From assembly GCA_002238925.1 (NCBI GenBank), contig MPNH01000004.1:1-64000 (forward strand): a DNA stretch of 64,000 nucleotides, given 5' to 3'. Each line of letters starts with the position of its first letter. Positions within the stretch are counted from its first letter, which is position 1. The translations under genes and the position numbers were made by a program. Below are positions 1-9,095 of this stretch, piece after piece. The DNA comes from Spirochaetaceae bacterium bin103 (lineage in GTDB: Bacteria > Spirochaetota > Spirochaetia > SZUA-6 > Bin103). The notes beneath the pieces are model-generated. The model saw nothing but the letters and a program-made list of their open reading frames with translations. It did no database searches and had not been told where the DNA came from.

Positions 1-101
1 CCCGCGGTCAGCGGCTCGCCGCAGCCGTCGCACTCGGCGCGCACCCCCAGCCGGGCGCCGCCGCCCGCGCCGCCGCGGCCGCGACCGCGCATCGCCTTCA
101 C
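1..101 (-). CDS. Start of an unidentified protein with a CxxC motif (runs off the left edge)
   Basis: Only the first ~33 codons are inside the window. Reading leftwards, a GTG at 101 is followed three codons later by an ATG at 92; both are in frame and an AAGG lies just before the ATG. The product starts with an Arg/Gly-rich stretch and then shows CDGCGEPL, a CxxC pair that may be half of a zinc ribbon. It lies 47 bp downstream of the membrane protein gene on the same strand and may be last in the lipid operon. The family cannot be named from this fragment. Confidence 0.4.
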   Translation of the reverse strand, partial: MKAMRGRGRGGAGGGARLGVRAECDGCGEPLTA

Positions 102-110
102 AGGACCCTA

Positions 111-154
111 ATCATCAGAGGATGCCCATCATCAGAGGATGCCCATCATCAGAG
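111..154. repeat. 17-bp tandem repeat, 2.6 copies
   Basis: The unit atcatcagaggatgccc occurs at 111-127 and 128-144, with a 10-base partial copy at 145-154. The partial copy contains the stop codon of the membrane protein gene (149-151), so the array lies directly after that gene and before the next start. No hairpin or T-run is evident. Confidence 0.8.
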
Positions 155-964
155 AACCACGCCGTAACGCAGCAGGAAGAACCGGTAGGAGAAGTCGCCG
201 ATGATGGCCGCCACCACCACCACGTACAGGATGCCGGTAGCGGCCTGCGTGGACTTGGCGCGCAGGGTGCGCTGCACCAGCACATTGGCCACCAGCGGGA
301 ACAGCACACCGAAGAACACCGCCACCACCACCAGGAAGCCGTCCAGGGTGGCCACGAACGCATGCAGCGGCAGCGGGTAGCCCTGGTACGGAACCGTTCC
401 GGCGGCCAGCCCGACCGCGTCCCACACCAGGCGCAGCGCCAGCAGCGCCGTGTACACCGTAACCGCGCGCGCCAGGATGGCGATCGGCAGGCGCTCCACG
501 TTCAGATACCAATGGCCGAGCACCATGCAGTACAGCGCCATGCCCAGCGTAAGTCCGCCCAGCAGGGTCAGTGCGGCGGCCCCGAACGGCGCGGCGGCGG
601 CCGGGCTGCGCGCCACGGCCGCCGCCGCGGTTACGGCCGCGCCGAGCACCGACGGCAACGCCACCAGCAGCAGGTTGGGCCGCGGGCGTTCCCACTGGCT
701 CCAGGTTACCGCCAGCAGTGCAACCAGCCACACTCCGGCCAGCACCGGCAGCACGGCGGGAGGCAGCGACCCGGCGCCGCGCGCCCCGGCCCGCGGCCCG
801 GCGAACAACATGGCGAACAGGCCGAGGCTGAGAATGAAGCAGGCCACCCCCAGGTTGAACCGGTAGAAGCCGCGGTCGATGGCGGCGCCGGCATTGGCCA
901 GGAAGCACAGCGGATAGGCCATCGCGAAGGCCAGAAACCCGCTCAGAGAGAGTTCGGTCAGCAC
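149..964 (-). CDS. Polytopic membrane protein of unknown function
   Basis: A 271-residue protein starting at GTG 964, 10 bp after the stop of the acyl-activating fusion gene, so probably co-transcribed. I count seven or eight hydrophobic segments spread over the whole length, with short loops. A GHWYLNVERLP stretch in the middle is the most distinctive motif. There is no recognisable catalytic or nucleotide-binding site. Its position behind desaturase and acyltransferase genes suggests a role in membrane lipid or envelope metabolism, but that is only context. I do not recognise the family. Confidence 0.7.
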   Translation of the reverse strand: MLTELSLSGFLAFAMAYPLCFLANAGAAIDRGFYRFNLGVACFILSLGLFAMLFAGPRAGARGAGSLPPAVLPVLAGVWLVALLAVTWSQWERPRPNLLLVALPSVLGAAVTAAAAVARSPAAAAPFGAAALTLLGGLTLGMALYCMVLGHWYLNVERLPIAILARAVTVYTALLALRLVWDAVGLAAGTVPYQGYPLPLHAFVATLDGFLVVVAVFFGVLFPLVANVLVQRTLRAKSTQAATGILYVVVVAAIIGDFSYRFFLLRYGVVL

Positions 965-974
965 GCTGCGGCGC

Positions 975-3527
975 TCACAGCGCCTTTACGGCGGCCTCGA
1001 TCTGCCGCGTGGCGTCAAGGTAGGAGGTGCCGGGGGGAAACGTGAGCGGCGCCCCGAAGCGCACCGCCACCCGGGTGCGGAAACGGCGCCGGCGCGCCTC
1101 GCAGACCAGGTGCACCGGCACCACCGGCGTGTGCGACTCCACCGCAAGCATGCCGGTGCCGCTCTGGAACGGCAGCATCGGCCCGCCGATGCGCTGCTCG
1201 CCCTCCGGGAAGATCACCACGCTCCAGCCCTCGTCCATCAGCCGTCCCATGTGCTCGAGGCTGGCGCGAATGGCGTTCTCGCGCGACAGCGGGAACGCGT
1301 TGGCGATCAGCGCCGCGAAGATGCCGGTCAGCCGCTTGCCAAAGGTAACCTCCGCGGCCGCCGCGAACGAGAGATGGCGCCGCCACGCCCGCGGCGTGAC
1401 CTTGGCCAGCACCATGCTGTCGCCGCGCACCGCATTGTGGTTGGCGGCGAACAGCAGCGGGCCGCCGGGGTTGGCGGGCAGGTGCTCGAGGCCGGTGGCG
1501 CGCGCGCGGTAGCGAACGCTGAACAGGGGGAACACCACGATCTTGTGCAGCACCTCGCGCAACAGCGAGAACCACATGCTCAGCGGCCAGGTGTAGAACG
1601 GCGGCAGCGCCGCCCTGGCCTGCACCTGGGAGTCCAGCAACTCCTGCAGCTCCGCGAAGGTGGTGTGCGAGCCCACCAGCGATTCGTCGATATACACGCC
1701 CATTTCCTGCTCGATGATCGACAGCATCTCCACCCGCTTCAGGGAGTCGAGGTTGAGGTCGCCGCCGACGGTGTGCTCCGGCAGCACCTGCTCCTGGGCC
1801 AGCCCGCTCACCTCGGAGACCAGCCGTACCAGCCGCTCCTTGGGGTCGGCGGGGGGCGCGGGCGGGGCGGCGCTCCCGCCGGCAGCCCCCCGCGCTCCCA
1901 GCCGCTCCTGGGGGTCGGCGGCGGCCGCGGCCGGTGCGTGCGCTCCGGCGGCCCCGGCAGCCCCGGCCGGGCGCGGCGGGCCGGTGCTCAGGGCGTCGAT
2001 CAGCACCGCCTTCTTCACCTTGAGCGTGTGGGTACGCGGAAAGTCCGCCTCCGGCCATACGGTGAAGCCGCGGATCTGCTGATGCTCGGCCAGGTCGCGG
2101 TTGGCCCGAGCCACGATTTCCGCCGCCCGCGCCGGCTCCTCCAGCAGGAACACGGCGTGTACCTGGGTATCCTGGCCCTGCTGCAACCCGACCACCGTGG
2201 CGTCGGTCAGTGCCGGGTTGCGGTGCAGCACCGCCTCCACATCTTCCGGAAACACGTTCTGGCCGTTGGCGAGCACGATCATCTCCTTGACCCGCCCGCG
2301 GATGTGCAGGTGCCCGCCGTCGTCGATGAAGCCGATGTCCCCGGTCCGGTACCAGTTGCCGTCGAACGCGGCCGCGGTCTGCTCCGGCCCCTGCCAGTAC
2401 CCCTGGGTGACGTTGGCACCGCGCACCTGTATTTCGCCAGCCTCGGAGATGCGCACGTCGACGCCGGGCACCGGGCGGCCCACCGAGTCGAAGCGCGCCT
2501 CGGTCAGCGAGTGGCAACTGATCACCGGCGACGCCTCGGTAGCGCCGTAGCCCTGCAGCACGCTTACCCCGAGCAGCCGCCACTTCTCGCCAAGCGACGG
2601 GTCGAGCGCGGCGCCGCCCGAAACCACGATGCGCAGGTGGCCGCCAAAGCGCGCGTGCACCTGGCGGAACAGGACGCGGCGCAGCGCCACCGGCAGCCGC
2701 CGCGCCAGCTTCATGAGCAGGTCCCATGCGTGCTGCTTGCCGCGGTTGGCCACTTCGCGCTCGATGCTCTTCATGAACAGGTCAAGCGCCTGCGGTACCA
2801 GCAGCATCATGTTGACGCGCCGCTCCTGCATCGTCTTGAGCAGGATCGCCGGCTGCCGGCTGGTTGCGAAGGTGATGTTCGCACCGCAGCCGAGGCCGGC
2901 GAACAGCGACCCCATCTGCTCGAACATGTGGCTCATCGGCAGCAGGCTCAGCATGCGGAACGAGACGTCGCCGGGAATTACCTGCTGCACCGAGTGCAGG
3001 TTGGCCATCAGGTTGCCGTGCGTGAGCAGCACCCCCTTGGCATCGCCGGTGGTGCCCGAGGTGAACATGATCTCGGCCAGGTCTTCGCCGGCGAGCGAGG
3101 CCGGCTCGGCCGCCGGCAGGTCGTAGATCAGACCCTCCAGGTCCTCGAACAGGATTGTCGGCAGCCCGAGCGCCGCGTCGCCGCCGGTGGCGCGCGAGGT
3201 GAACGCCAGCACGGGCGCCGTCTTGGCCACCACCTGGCGCACGAAGTCGGCGGTAGAGCGCAGGTCCAGCGGCACCAGAATGGCGCCGACACGCAGGCAC
3301 CCGAAGAAAGCGAACGCCCAGTGCGGCGCGTTCGGACCCCACAGGATGACGCGGTCGCCCTTGCCGACGCCGCGCTCCCTCAGCAGCGCGGCCACCTGCG
3401 CGGCGGTGTCGCGCAACCCGCGGTAGCTCCATACCCGGTAGCGGAAGCCCGGCTTGAACAGGAGCGCCGGGCGGTCGCCGAACCGGCGCACGATATCGTC
3501 GAGGAAGTCGTTAACCGTCAGGTGCAT
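975..3527 (-). CDS. Acyl-activating enzyme / acyl carrier / PlsC-type acyltransferase fusion
   Basis: An 850-residue three-part protein resembling Aas-type acyl-ACP synthetase/acyltransferases. Residues ~1-520 form an AMP-dependent synthetase (P-loop-like SGTTGDAKGV near 156, YRTGDIG further on). After an Ala/Pro linker comes a phosphopantetheine-binding domain with the Ser of LDSLKR near 591. The C-terminal part is a glycerolipid acyltransferase with NHNAVRGD near 697 (one residue longer than the usual NHx4D spacing) and FPEGEQ near 775. It would activate a fatty acid, load it on its own carrier domain and transfer it to a lysolipid. The linker contains an imperfect duplication of a DPxERL-bearing segment. 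It overlaps the AcpS-like gene upstream by 17 bp. Confidence 0.85.
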   Translation of the reverse strand: MHLTVNDFLDDIVRRFGDRPALLFKPGFRYRVWSYRGLRDTAAQVAALLRERGVGKGDRVILWGPNAPHWAFAFFGCLRVGAILVPLDLRSTADFVRQVVAKTAPVLAFTSRATGGDAALGLPTILFEDLEGLIYDLPAAEPASLAGEDLAEIMFTSGTTGDAKGVLLTHGNLMANLHSVQQVIPGDVSFRMLSLLPMSHMFEQMGSLFAGLGCGANITFATSRQPAILLKTMQERRVNMMLLVPQALDLFMKSIEREVANRGKQHAWDLLMKLARRLPVALRRVLFRQVHARFGGHLRIVVSGGAALDPSLGEKWRLLGVSVLQGYGATEASPVISCHSLTEARFDSVGRPVPGVDVRISEAGEIQVRGANVTQGYWQGPEQTAAAFDGNWYRTGDIGFIDDGGHLHIRGRVKEMIVLANGQNVFPEDVEAVLHRNPALTDATVVGLQQGQDTQVHAVFLLEEPARAAEIVARANRDLAEHQQIRGFTVWPEADFPRTHTLKVKKAVLIDALSTGPPRPAGAAGAAGAHAPAAAAADPQERLGARGAAGGSAAPPAPPADPKERLVRLVSEVSGLAQEQVLPEHTVGGDLNLDSLKRVEMLSIIEQEMGVYIDESLVGSHTTFAELQELLDSQVQARAALPPFYTWPLSMWFSLLREVLHKIVVFPLFSVRYRARATGLEHLPANPGGPLLFAANHNAVRGDSMVLAKVTPRAWRRHLSFAAAAEVTFGKRLTGIFAALIANAFPLSRENAIRASLEHMGRLMDEGWSVVIFPEGEQRIGGPMLPFQSGTGMLAVESHTPVVPVHLVCEARRRRFRTRVAVRFGAPLTFPPGTSYLDATRQIEAAVKAL

Positions 3528-3729
3528 GGTTCACCAGCGCCGCCACCGACGCCGCGGCGTGCCCGCCGGCGTGGGTAATGCTCAGATCGCAACTCACGAT
3601 GTGCGAGCCATCATACTCGGGAACGAAACGGATGACAGGGCGTCCGGCGGCGTTGTGGGCAATTTCCTGTACCAGCCAGTCACCGGCTGGCAGTTGCAGC
3701 GCCTTGAAGGCGGCTACCACGCTCACCAC
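3511..3729 (-). CDS. AcpS-like phosphopantetheinyl transferase domain, truncated and missing catalytic residues
   Basis: About 72 residues from GTG 3729 (GTG 3726 or 3720 also possible), ending inside the start of the acyl-activating fusion gene. The end, SITHAGGHAAASVAAL, matches the C-terminal SISH region of holo-ACP synthases, and VVAAFKAL aligns with the KEAxxKAL helix, but the catalytic Lys-Glu pair reads Val-Val. Family members are about 120 residues, and the N-terminal part with the metal-binding Asp is absent. The placement next to a carrier-domain protein would suit a phosphopantetheinyl transferase, yet this copy looks inactive. It may be a relic or a diverged domain; moderate confidence in family, low in function. 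Confidence 0.5.
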   Translation of the reverse strand: MVSVVAAFKALQLPAGDWLVQEIAHNAAGRPVIRFVPEYDGSHIVSCDLSITHAGGHAAASVAALVNHAPDG

Positions 3730-3802
3730 CCGCCGGCGCCGCGTTCCGGCAGCGCGCGGCAAGAACCGGCCCGCACTCGGCGGGGATCGTTGCGGCCGCG
3801 CC

Positions 3803-4852
3803 TCAGGCGGGCGCCTGCGCGGCGCCGGCACGGTGCGCGCGGCGCAGACCTTCCCGGAATCCCACCATCTGGCGGCTGGTCTCGTCGTACAGCCGCATCG
3901 ACAGGCAGCGCAGCGTATGGCGGATGCGCAGCACCGGCACCGTGTGCATCGCCGGCACCTCGCGGTGAGCGCGTTCCAGGTAGTAGTTGGGAATGCGCGG
4001 GTCCAGGTGATGGATGTGGTGGAAGCCGATGTTGCCGGTGAACCATTGTAGCACGCGCGGCAGCGCCAGGTAGGAGGACCCTTGCAGCGCGGCGCTCGCG
4101 AAGTCCCAGCTCTCATGACGGCGCCAGTACACGCCCTCGAACTGATGCTGGACGTAGAACAGCCAGGTTCCCACCGCCGAGGCAAGCACGAACACCGGCG
4201 TGAACACCACCAGGAAATTGACGAAACCGAACGGCAGCGACATCGCCACCACGAACAGGGCGGTGCCGACGTTGGTCCAGATGATGGCGCGCAGCGAGCG
4301 GGCGCTGACCCGCTTGCGCGGAAAGCGGTGGTTCAACAGGAACCCGATAGGGGCAACCAGGAAGAACAGCACGAACGGGTTGCGAAACACCCGGTAGGCG
4401 ACCCGCAGCTTGCGCGGGGCGGCCACGAACTCCCGCACGGTCATGGTCCACACGTCGCCGAGGTCGCGGCGGTCCAGATCGCCGGCGGTGGCGTGGTGCC
4501 GGGCATGTTCGTGCGACCAGTGCTGGAACGGGGTAAAGGTCAGAAACCCGGCAAGGTAGCCGATCACGCGATTCCAGCGGCTGCGCCGGAACAACGACCC
4601 GTGTCCAGCGTCGTGAAAGAGAATGAACACGCGGATCAGGAACCCGGCGGTGGGCAGGGCGAGGAGCAGGCTGAGCAGGTAGGAAACCTGCGCCAGCGCT
4701 CCCATCAGGATCAGCCCGCCGATATAGGGTACGAATGAGGTAACGATTTGACCCATGCTGCGGCCGGCCGACGGCGTACGGAACTGCTTGAGTTCCCGCT
4801 GCAACGCGCGGGAATCGGCCGGCGCGCTCTGCGCTCTTTCACTCACGGACAT
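3803..4852 (-). CDS. Membrane fatty acid desaturase (omega-6/delta-12 type)
   Basis: A 349-residue di-iron desaturase. All three histidine boxes are visible: HDAGH at 80-84, HARHH at 116-120 and HHIHH near 278, followed by a DPRIPNYYLERAH segment typical of DesA/FAD2-like enzymes. Four hydrophobic segments flank the boxes. The enzyme introduces a double bond into membrane acyl chains and needs an electron donor that is not seen here. It is the first gene of a minus-strand group continuing into the AcpS-like domain and the acyltransferase fusion, so the group probably makes or remodels unsaturated lipids. Confidence 0.9.
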   Translation of the reverse strand: MSVSERAQSAPADSRALQRELKQFRTPSAGRSMGQIVTSFVPYIGGLILMGALAQVSYLLSLLLALPTAGFLIRVFILFHDAGHGSLFRRSRWNRVIGYLAGFLTFTPFQHWSHEHARHHATAGDLDRRDLGDVWTMTVREFVAAPRKLRVAYRVFRNPFVLFFLVAPIGFLLNHRFPRKRVSARSLRAIIWTNVGTALFVVAMSLPFGFVNFLVVFTPVFVLASAVGTWLFYVQHQFEGVYWRRHESWDFASAALQGSSYLALPRVLQWFTGNIGFHHIHHLDPRIPNYYLERAHREVPAMHTVPVLRIRHTLRCLSMRLYDETSRQMVGFREGLRRAHRAGAAQAPA

Positions 4853-5050
4853 GCTCTCCTTCCCCGACCTGGGGGCTTGTTCGTTGTCACATTGCGCCGA
4901 GGTCGGTAAGGTCCGTCAGCGAATAGGTACCCCGAAAGCATCGCGCGCCGACGCCTCCAGGTCAAGCGTCTGTGCAATTTCCGGTTATTGCCGGGATTGC
5001 CGGGCAGGATTTGACCGTGGCCAGCCCCCGGCCATAGATTGTCCGCCGCC

Positions 5051-6052
5051 ATGAGCGAGCCGTTGATCGAGGTTGCCGGACTTACCAAGCGGTTCCGCGT
5101 TTCCGCCGGCGGCTCCGGCACCACGGGCGGCAGCCGCACGCTGCGGGCGCTGGTGGCGCGGCGCAAGGTCGTCACCGCGCTGGACGAAGTCTCATTCCGC
5201 ATCGGCGCCGGCGAGCTGGTCGGGTATATCGGCCCCAACGGCGCCGGCAAGAGCACCACGGTCAAGATCCTGTCCGGCATCCTGGTGCCCGATGCCGGCC
5301 GTTGCGTGGTGGCCGGGCGCGTGCCGTGGCGTGAGCGCGTGGCGCACGTGGCGACCATCGGCGTGGTGTTCGGACAGCGCAGCCAGCTCTGGTGGGACCT
5401 GCCGGTAATCGAGTCGTTCGACCTGCTGCGCGACATCTACCGGCTGCAGCCCGCCGCCTACCGCGAAACCCGCGACGAACTGATCGAGCTGCTGGCCATT
5501 GCCCCGCTGCTGGCGGTGCCGGTGCGGCAGCTCAGCCTCGGCCAGCGCATGCGCTGCGAACTGGCCGCCGCTCTGCTGCACCGTCCGCGGCTGCTGTTCC
5601 TGGACGAGCCCACCATCGGCCTGGACGCGGTGGCCAAGCTGGCGGTGCGCGACATCATCCGCCGCCTGCAGGGGCGCGGCGTCACCACCATCCTCACCAC
5701 CCACGACCTGGACGACGTGGAGGCGCTGTGTCCGCGCGTACTGGTAATCGGTGCCGGATCGATCCTGTTCGACGGCTCGGTGGCCGACCTGCGTGCCGGC
5801 GTCGACCGCGAGCGGATTCTGACCGTCGACCTGGAGCACGAGGTGGGCAGCTTCGCCACCTCGTCGGCGACGGTGGTGTCCGCGGCCGGACGGCGGGTGG
5901 TGCTGCGCTACGACCCGACGCGCATTCCGACACCGCGCATCATCGAGGAGGTGGCGCGCGACAACGACGTGCGCGACCTGTACATCGAGCCGCAGCCGAT
6001 CGACGAGCTGGTAGCGCGGCTGTACCGCAACCTGGAACTGGAGGAAGCATGA
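5051..6052 (+). CDS. ABC-2 type exporter ATP-binding protein (COG4586-like)
   Basis: A 333-residue ATPase; ATG 5051 is preferred to an in-frame TTG at 5039. Walker A GPNGAGKST lies at about 61-69, the signature LSLGQRM near 161 and Walker B LLFLDEP near 183. The stretch VFGQRSQLWWDLPV is characteristic of the COG4586 group, which always works with two six-helix permeases. Its stop overlaps the start of the first permease (ATGA). The substrate is unknown; relatives are annotated as daunorubicin-type or viologen exporters. Confidence 0.9.
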   Translation: MSEPLIEVAGLTKRFRVSAGGSGTTGGSRTLRALVARRKVVTALDEVSFRIGAGELVGYIGPNGAGKSTTVKILSGILVPDAGRCVVAGRVPWRERVAHVATIGVVFGQRSQLWWDLPVIESFDLLRDIYRLQPAAYRETRDELIELLAIAPLLAVPVRQLSLGQRMRCELAAALLHRPRLLFLDEPTIGLDAVAKLAVRDIIRRLQGRGVTTILTTHDLDDVEALCPRVLVIGAGSILFDGSVADLRAGVDRERILTVDLEHEVGSFATSSATVVSAAGRRVVLRYDPTRIPTPRIIEEVARDNDVRDLYIEPQPIDELVARLYRNLELEEA

Positions 6053-6885
6053 CGCTCGCCCTGCGCCTGGCGCCCTACCGAGGCGTGCTGCGGGCGCGCT
6101 GGCGGGAGACGCTGCAGTATCGGCTGGCGGCGCTGGCCGGGTTCGGTACCCAGTGCTATTGGGGCCTGCTGCGGCTGATGATCCTGGCCGCGTTCTACCA
6201 GTCGGGCCCCGCGGACGCCACCGACTTCAGCTTTGCCCACGCGGTGCCCTACGTGTGGCTGGGGCAGGCGCTGCTGTCGCTGTTCCCGTTCCGGCTCGAC
6301 GCCGACCTCGCCGACAGCGTGCGCACCGGCTCGGTGGCGAGCGAACTGTTGCGCCCGATCGATCTCTATTCCTATTGGTTCTGGCGCATGGCGGCGTGGC
6401 GGCTGGCGCAGGCCGCGCCGCGCTGCCTGCTGATGGTGGTGGTGGCGGCGGTAATCCTGCCGCTGGTGGGACTGGACGAGTGGGCGCTGACCGGACCGGC
6501 GGGTGGCGCCGCCGCCGGCATGTACCTGCTGGCGACCGCGCTGGCGCTGCTGTTGGGAGTGGCGGTGACCGCGGTGCTGATCAGCCTGATGTTCTGGACC
6601 GTCTCGTCGGAGGGCGCCCGCTACATCCTGCCGGCGATCGTCTGGTTCGGCGGTGGCCTGGTAATCCCGCTGCCGCTGCTGCCGGACGGCCTGGCCGCCG
6701 TGCTCGGCTACCTGCCGTTCGCCGGCCTGATGGATATCCCGTTCCGCATCTACGTCGGCCACCTGGCCGGCGCCGAGGCACTTGCCCGCCTCGCCCTGCA
6801 GGTGGGCTGGCTGGTGTTGCTGGTGCTGCTGGGCAGGCTGCTGCTGGCGCGCGGCCTGCGCCGGGTGGTAATTCTTGGCGGCTAG
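6049..6885 (+). CDS. ABC-2 exporter permease, first subunit (COG4587-like)
   Basis: A 278-residue integral membrane protein starting at ATG 6049, sharing four bases with the ATPase stop. About six hydrophobic segments are seen, with a cytoplasmic loop rich in Asp/Arg (RLDADLADSVRTGSVASELL) that is typical of this permease family and likely contacts the ATPase. It pairs with the next gene to form a heterodimeric channel. Confidence 0.85.
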   Translation: MTLALRLAPYRGVLRARWRETLQYRLAALAGFGTQCYWGLLRLMILAAFYQSGPADATDFSFAHAVPYVWLGQALLSLFPFRLDADLADSVRTGSVASELLRPIDLYSYWFWRMAAWRLAQAAPRCLLMVVVAAVILPLVGLDEWALTGPAGGAAAGMYLLATALALLLGVAVTAVLISLMFWTVSSEGARYILPAIVWFGGGLVIPLPLLPDGLAAVLGYLPFAGLMDIPFRIYVGHLAGAEALARLALQVGWLVLLVLLGRLLLARGLRRVVILGG

Positions 6886-6910
6886 TCGCGGCACGTTGCG
6901 CACGGTGCCG

Positions 6911-7717
6911 ATGGCGAGCGGCGCGGTGTGGCTGTACCTGCGCTTCGCGGCTACCCACTTCCGTGCGCAGATGCAGTATCCGGGCGCGCTCGCACTGCAG
7001 ATCATCGGCAGCGCGTTGTTCACTGCCATCGAATTCGCGGGCGTTTGGGCGCTGCTCAACCGGTTCGGCAACGTGCGCGGCTGGGAGCTGGCCGAGGTCG
7101 CGGTGCTATACGGGCTGGTGATGGTCGGTTTCAGTGCCGCCGAGGCGACCGGGCGCGGCTTCGACACGTTCCATCGGCAGGTGCGCGGGGGCGGCTTCGA
7201 CCGCGTGCTGCTGCGCCCGCGGCACACGGTGCTGCAGGTGGCAGGCGCCGACTTCGCCTTTCACCGCGCCGGCCGCTGGCTGCACGGCGCGGCCATCCTG
7301 GTCTGGGGACTGTGCAACGCCGGCATCGCCTGGAACCCGGCACGGGTAATCCTGCTGGCAGAGACCATTGCCGGGGTCACCGTGCTGTTCCTGGGCGTGT
7401 TCGTGGCCGTCGCCGCGGTCACCTTCTGGACCGTGCAATCCCTGGAGCTGTTCGCCATCGTCAGCAACGGCTCGGTGGATGCCGGCAGCTACCCGGCCAC
7501 CGTCTACCGCCGCTTCATGCGCCACTTCCTGTTCTACCTCGTGCCGATCGGCACCGTGACCTACTTCCCGGTGGCCGCCCTGCTCGGCCGCCCCGACCCC
7601 CTCGGCACACCGCCGTGGTTCGGCTGGATCGCCCCCGCCGCCGCTCCCCTGTTCCTGGCCGCCGCCCTGCTCCTCTGGCGTCTCGGCACCCGTCATTACA
7701 GCTCCACCGGGAGCTGA
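6911..7717 (+). CDS. ABC-2 exporter permease, second subunit (COG3694-like)
   Basis: A 268-residue membrane protein. The ATG at 6911 is taken as start; a TTG at 6875 overlapping the previous gene and a GTG at 6905 are alternatives. Hydrophobic segments and the loop GFDTFHRQVRGGGFDRVLLR match the partner permease class of COG4586/4587 systems. It is the third and last gene of the exporter operon. The next 146 bp up to 7863 hold no recognised gene. Confidence 0.85.
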   Translation: MASGAVWLYLRFAATHFRAQMQYPGALALQIIGSALFTAIEFAGVWALLNRFGNVRGWELAEVAVLYGLVMVGFSAAEATGRGFDTFHRQVRGGGFDRVLLRPRHTVLQVAGADFAFHRAGRWLHGAAILVWGLCNAGIAWNPARVILLAETIAGVTVLFLGVFVAVAAVTFWTVQSLELFAIVSNGSVDAGSYPATVYRRFMRHFLFYLVPIGTVTYFPVAALLGRPDPLGTPPWFGWIAPAAAPLFLAAALLLWRLGTRHYSSTGS

Positions 7718-7863
7718 CAGGCGGCCTCTCGCGGCGCGAAAAAAGCACCTGGACATAGCGTCCATAAAAGCGCGGCGGGGCCGGTACACTCTAGACAGAC
7801 GGGCTAGTGACGGGCAGGGTCGACAGCCTGCCCGCCAGGTCGACTGAAGCGGAGGTGGTACTC

Positions 7864-8064
7864 ATGGATACCCCGGAAGACGTCACCATGGATCAACTTA
7901 GGGAGCGCCTGAGAGAGAGTCAGGTCGCTATCATCGAAGCCCTGCGGCAGGCGAACGTATCGTGGACGATCATCGAACGTGCCACCGGCATTGACGAGAT
8001 CTCCTTCAACCTGCTGAAACAGAGCCTCGCCCCGCCGGACAACGGAGAAATGGCCTGCTGCTGA
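7864..8064 (+). CDS. Small hypothetical protein, 66 residues
   Basis: ATG 7864 follows a GGAGG at about 7850-7856. The product is short, mostly helical and polar, with the sequence ALRQANVSWTIIERATGIDE, which could be a helix-turn-helix: a helix, a turn at the Thr-Gly and a second helix. It ends in Met-Ala-Cys-Cys. It stands alone between the exporter and menH. The good ribosome site is the main support; no family is recognised. Confidence 0.5.
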   Translation: MDTPEDVTMDQLRERLRESQVAIIEALRQANVSWTIIERATGIDEISFNLLKQSLAPPDNGEMACC

Positions 8065-8158
8065 AGCGGCTCTGCTCCGTACCGGCGGGCGCACTGCGCC
8101 GCGTTTAGCGGCGGCGCGGTGCGCGGCGGTCCGGCCCCGTGCTACCTTCGGCGCTGCA

Positions 8159-8962
8159 ATGCCAACGCGTGCCGCTCCGCCGCTCCTGTTCGTGCACGGC
8201 TTTCTGGGCGAGGCCGCGGACTGGCACCGGTTGCGCGGTCTGCTTCCCCCCGAGGTTGCAAGCGACTGCTTCGAGCTGCCCGGCCACGGCACGGCGCCGC
8301 CGCTTACGGACACTCCGGCAGACTGGTTTCCGGACGCGGCCCGGCGGCTGTCGCTGGCGTGCCGGAAGCAGCCGGCGCTGCCGGTGGTGGTCGGCTACTC
8401 CATGGGCGGGCGGCTGGCGCTGTACACGGCGGTGCGCCACCCCGGCGCGGCAAGCGGACTGGTGGTGCTGGGCGCCGACCCCGGCATCGGCGATGCGGCG
8501 TTACGCGCCGAGCGCGGCGCCCGCGACGAGGCGCTGGCGCGCTCCCTGGCCGCGGCCCGCGACGAGCCGGCATTCGCGGCGTGGCTGCGGCGCTGGTACG
8601 CGGCGCCGCTGTTCGGCGCTCTGAACCGCCATCCGGCATTCGCAGCGCTGCTGAAACGGCGGCTGCGGCAACGCCCGGGGTCGCTCGCCGCCGCGCTGCG
8701 AGGGCTGTCCGTGTCGCGGCAGCCGGCGCTCTGGCACGCATTGCAGGCGCTGACCATCCCCGCCCTGTTCATCGCCGGCGCCGAAGATGCCAAGTACCGA
8801 GCCGTCGCGGGTCGCATCGCGGAGCTCGGCTCGCCCTGGCAGGCCGCCGTCTGCCCAGACGCCGCCCATGCCGCGCACATCGAGCAGCCGGAGGCGGTGG
8901 CCGCTCTGATCCGTTCGTTTGCGGAGTCCGTCTCGGCGGGCCGGGGCCGGACGGCGGGTTAG
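8159..8962 (+). CDS. menH: Alpha/beta hydrolase, probable MenH (SHCHC synthase)
   Basis: A 267-residue alpha/beta hydrolase. FVHGFLGEAADW near the N-terminus supplies the oxyanion region, and GYSMGGR with nucleophile Ser80 is the form typical of MenH, which eliminates pyruvate from SEPHCHC in menaquinone synthesis. A late Asp (GAEDAKY, about 208) and His (near 235) could complete the triad. The following gene is menB, which supports the assignment. The other men genes are not in the window. Confidence 0.75.
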   Translation: MPTRAAPPLLFVHGFLGEAADWHRLRGLLPPEVASDCFELPGHGTAPPLTDTPADWFPDAARRLSLACRKQPALPVVVGYSMGGRLALYTAVRHPGAASGLVVLGADPGIGDAALRAERGARDEALARSLAAARDEPAFAAWLRRWYAAPLFGALNRHPAFAALLKRRLRQRPGSLAAALRGLSVSRQPALWHALQALTIPALFIAGAEDAKYRAVAGRIAELGSPWQAAVCPDAAHAAHIEQPEAVAALIRSFAESVSAGRGRTAG

Positions 8963-9095
8963 CAGCCACCCCGCCCCGCCCATTGCCACCGTGGCCGCGG
9001 CGTCCGTCGCGGCGGGGGGGGACCGGACCCGGGATTAGCCGCTACCCAGCCGCGCCGATTGCCAGGGTGGCGGCGGCGGCGGCACATTGCTGACC

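Noticed and set aside
122..1045. Long plus-strand frames rich in Arg/Gln/His opposite the membrane protein and elsewhere
   Set aside because: Antisense shadows of GC-rich genes; composition is not protein-like and no ribosome sites are seen.
5392..6885. 497-residue frame joining ABC ATPase and permease
   Set aside because: Its first ~220 codons are an off-frame reading of the ATPase; the permease starts at ATG 6049.
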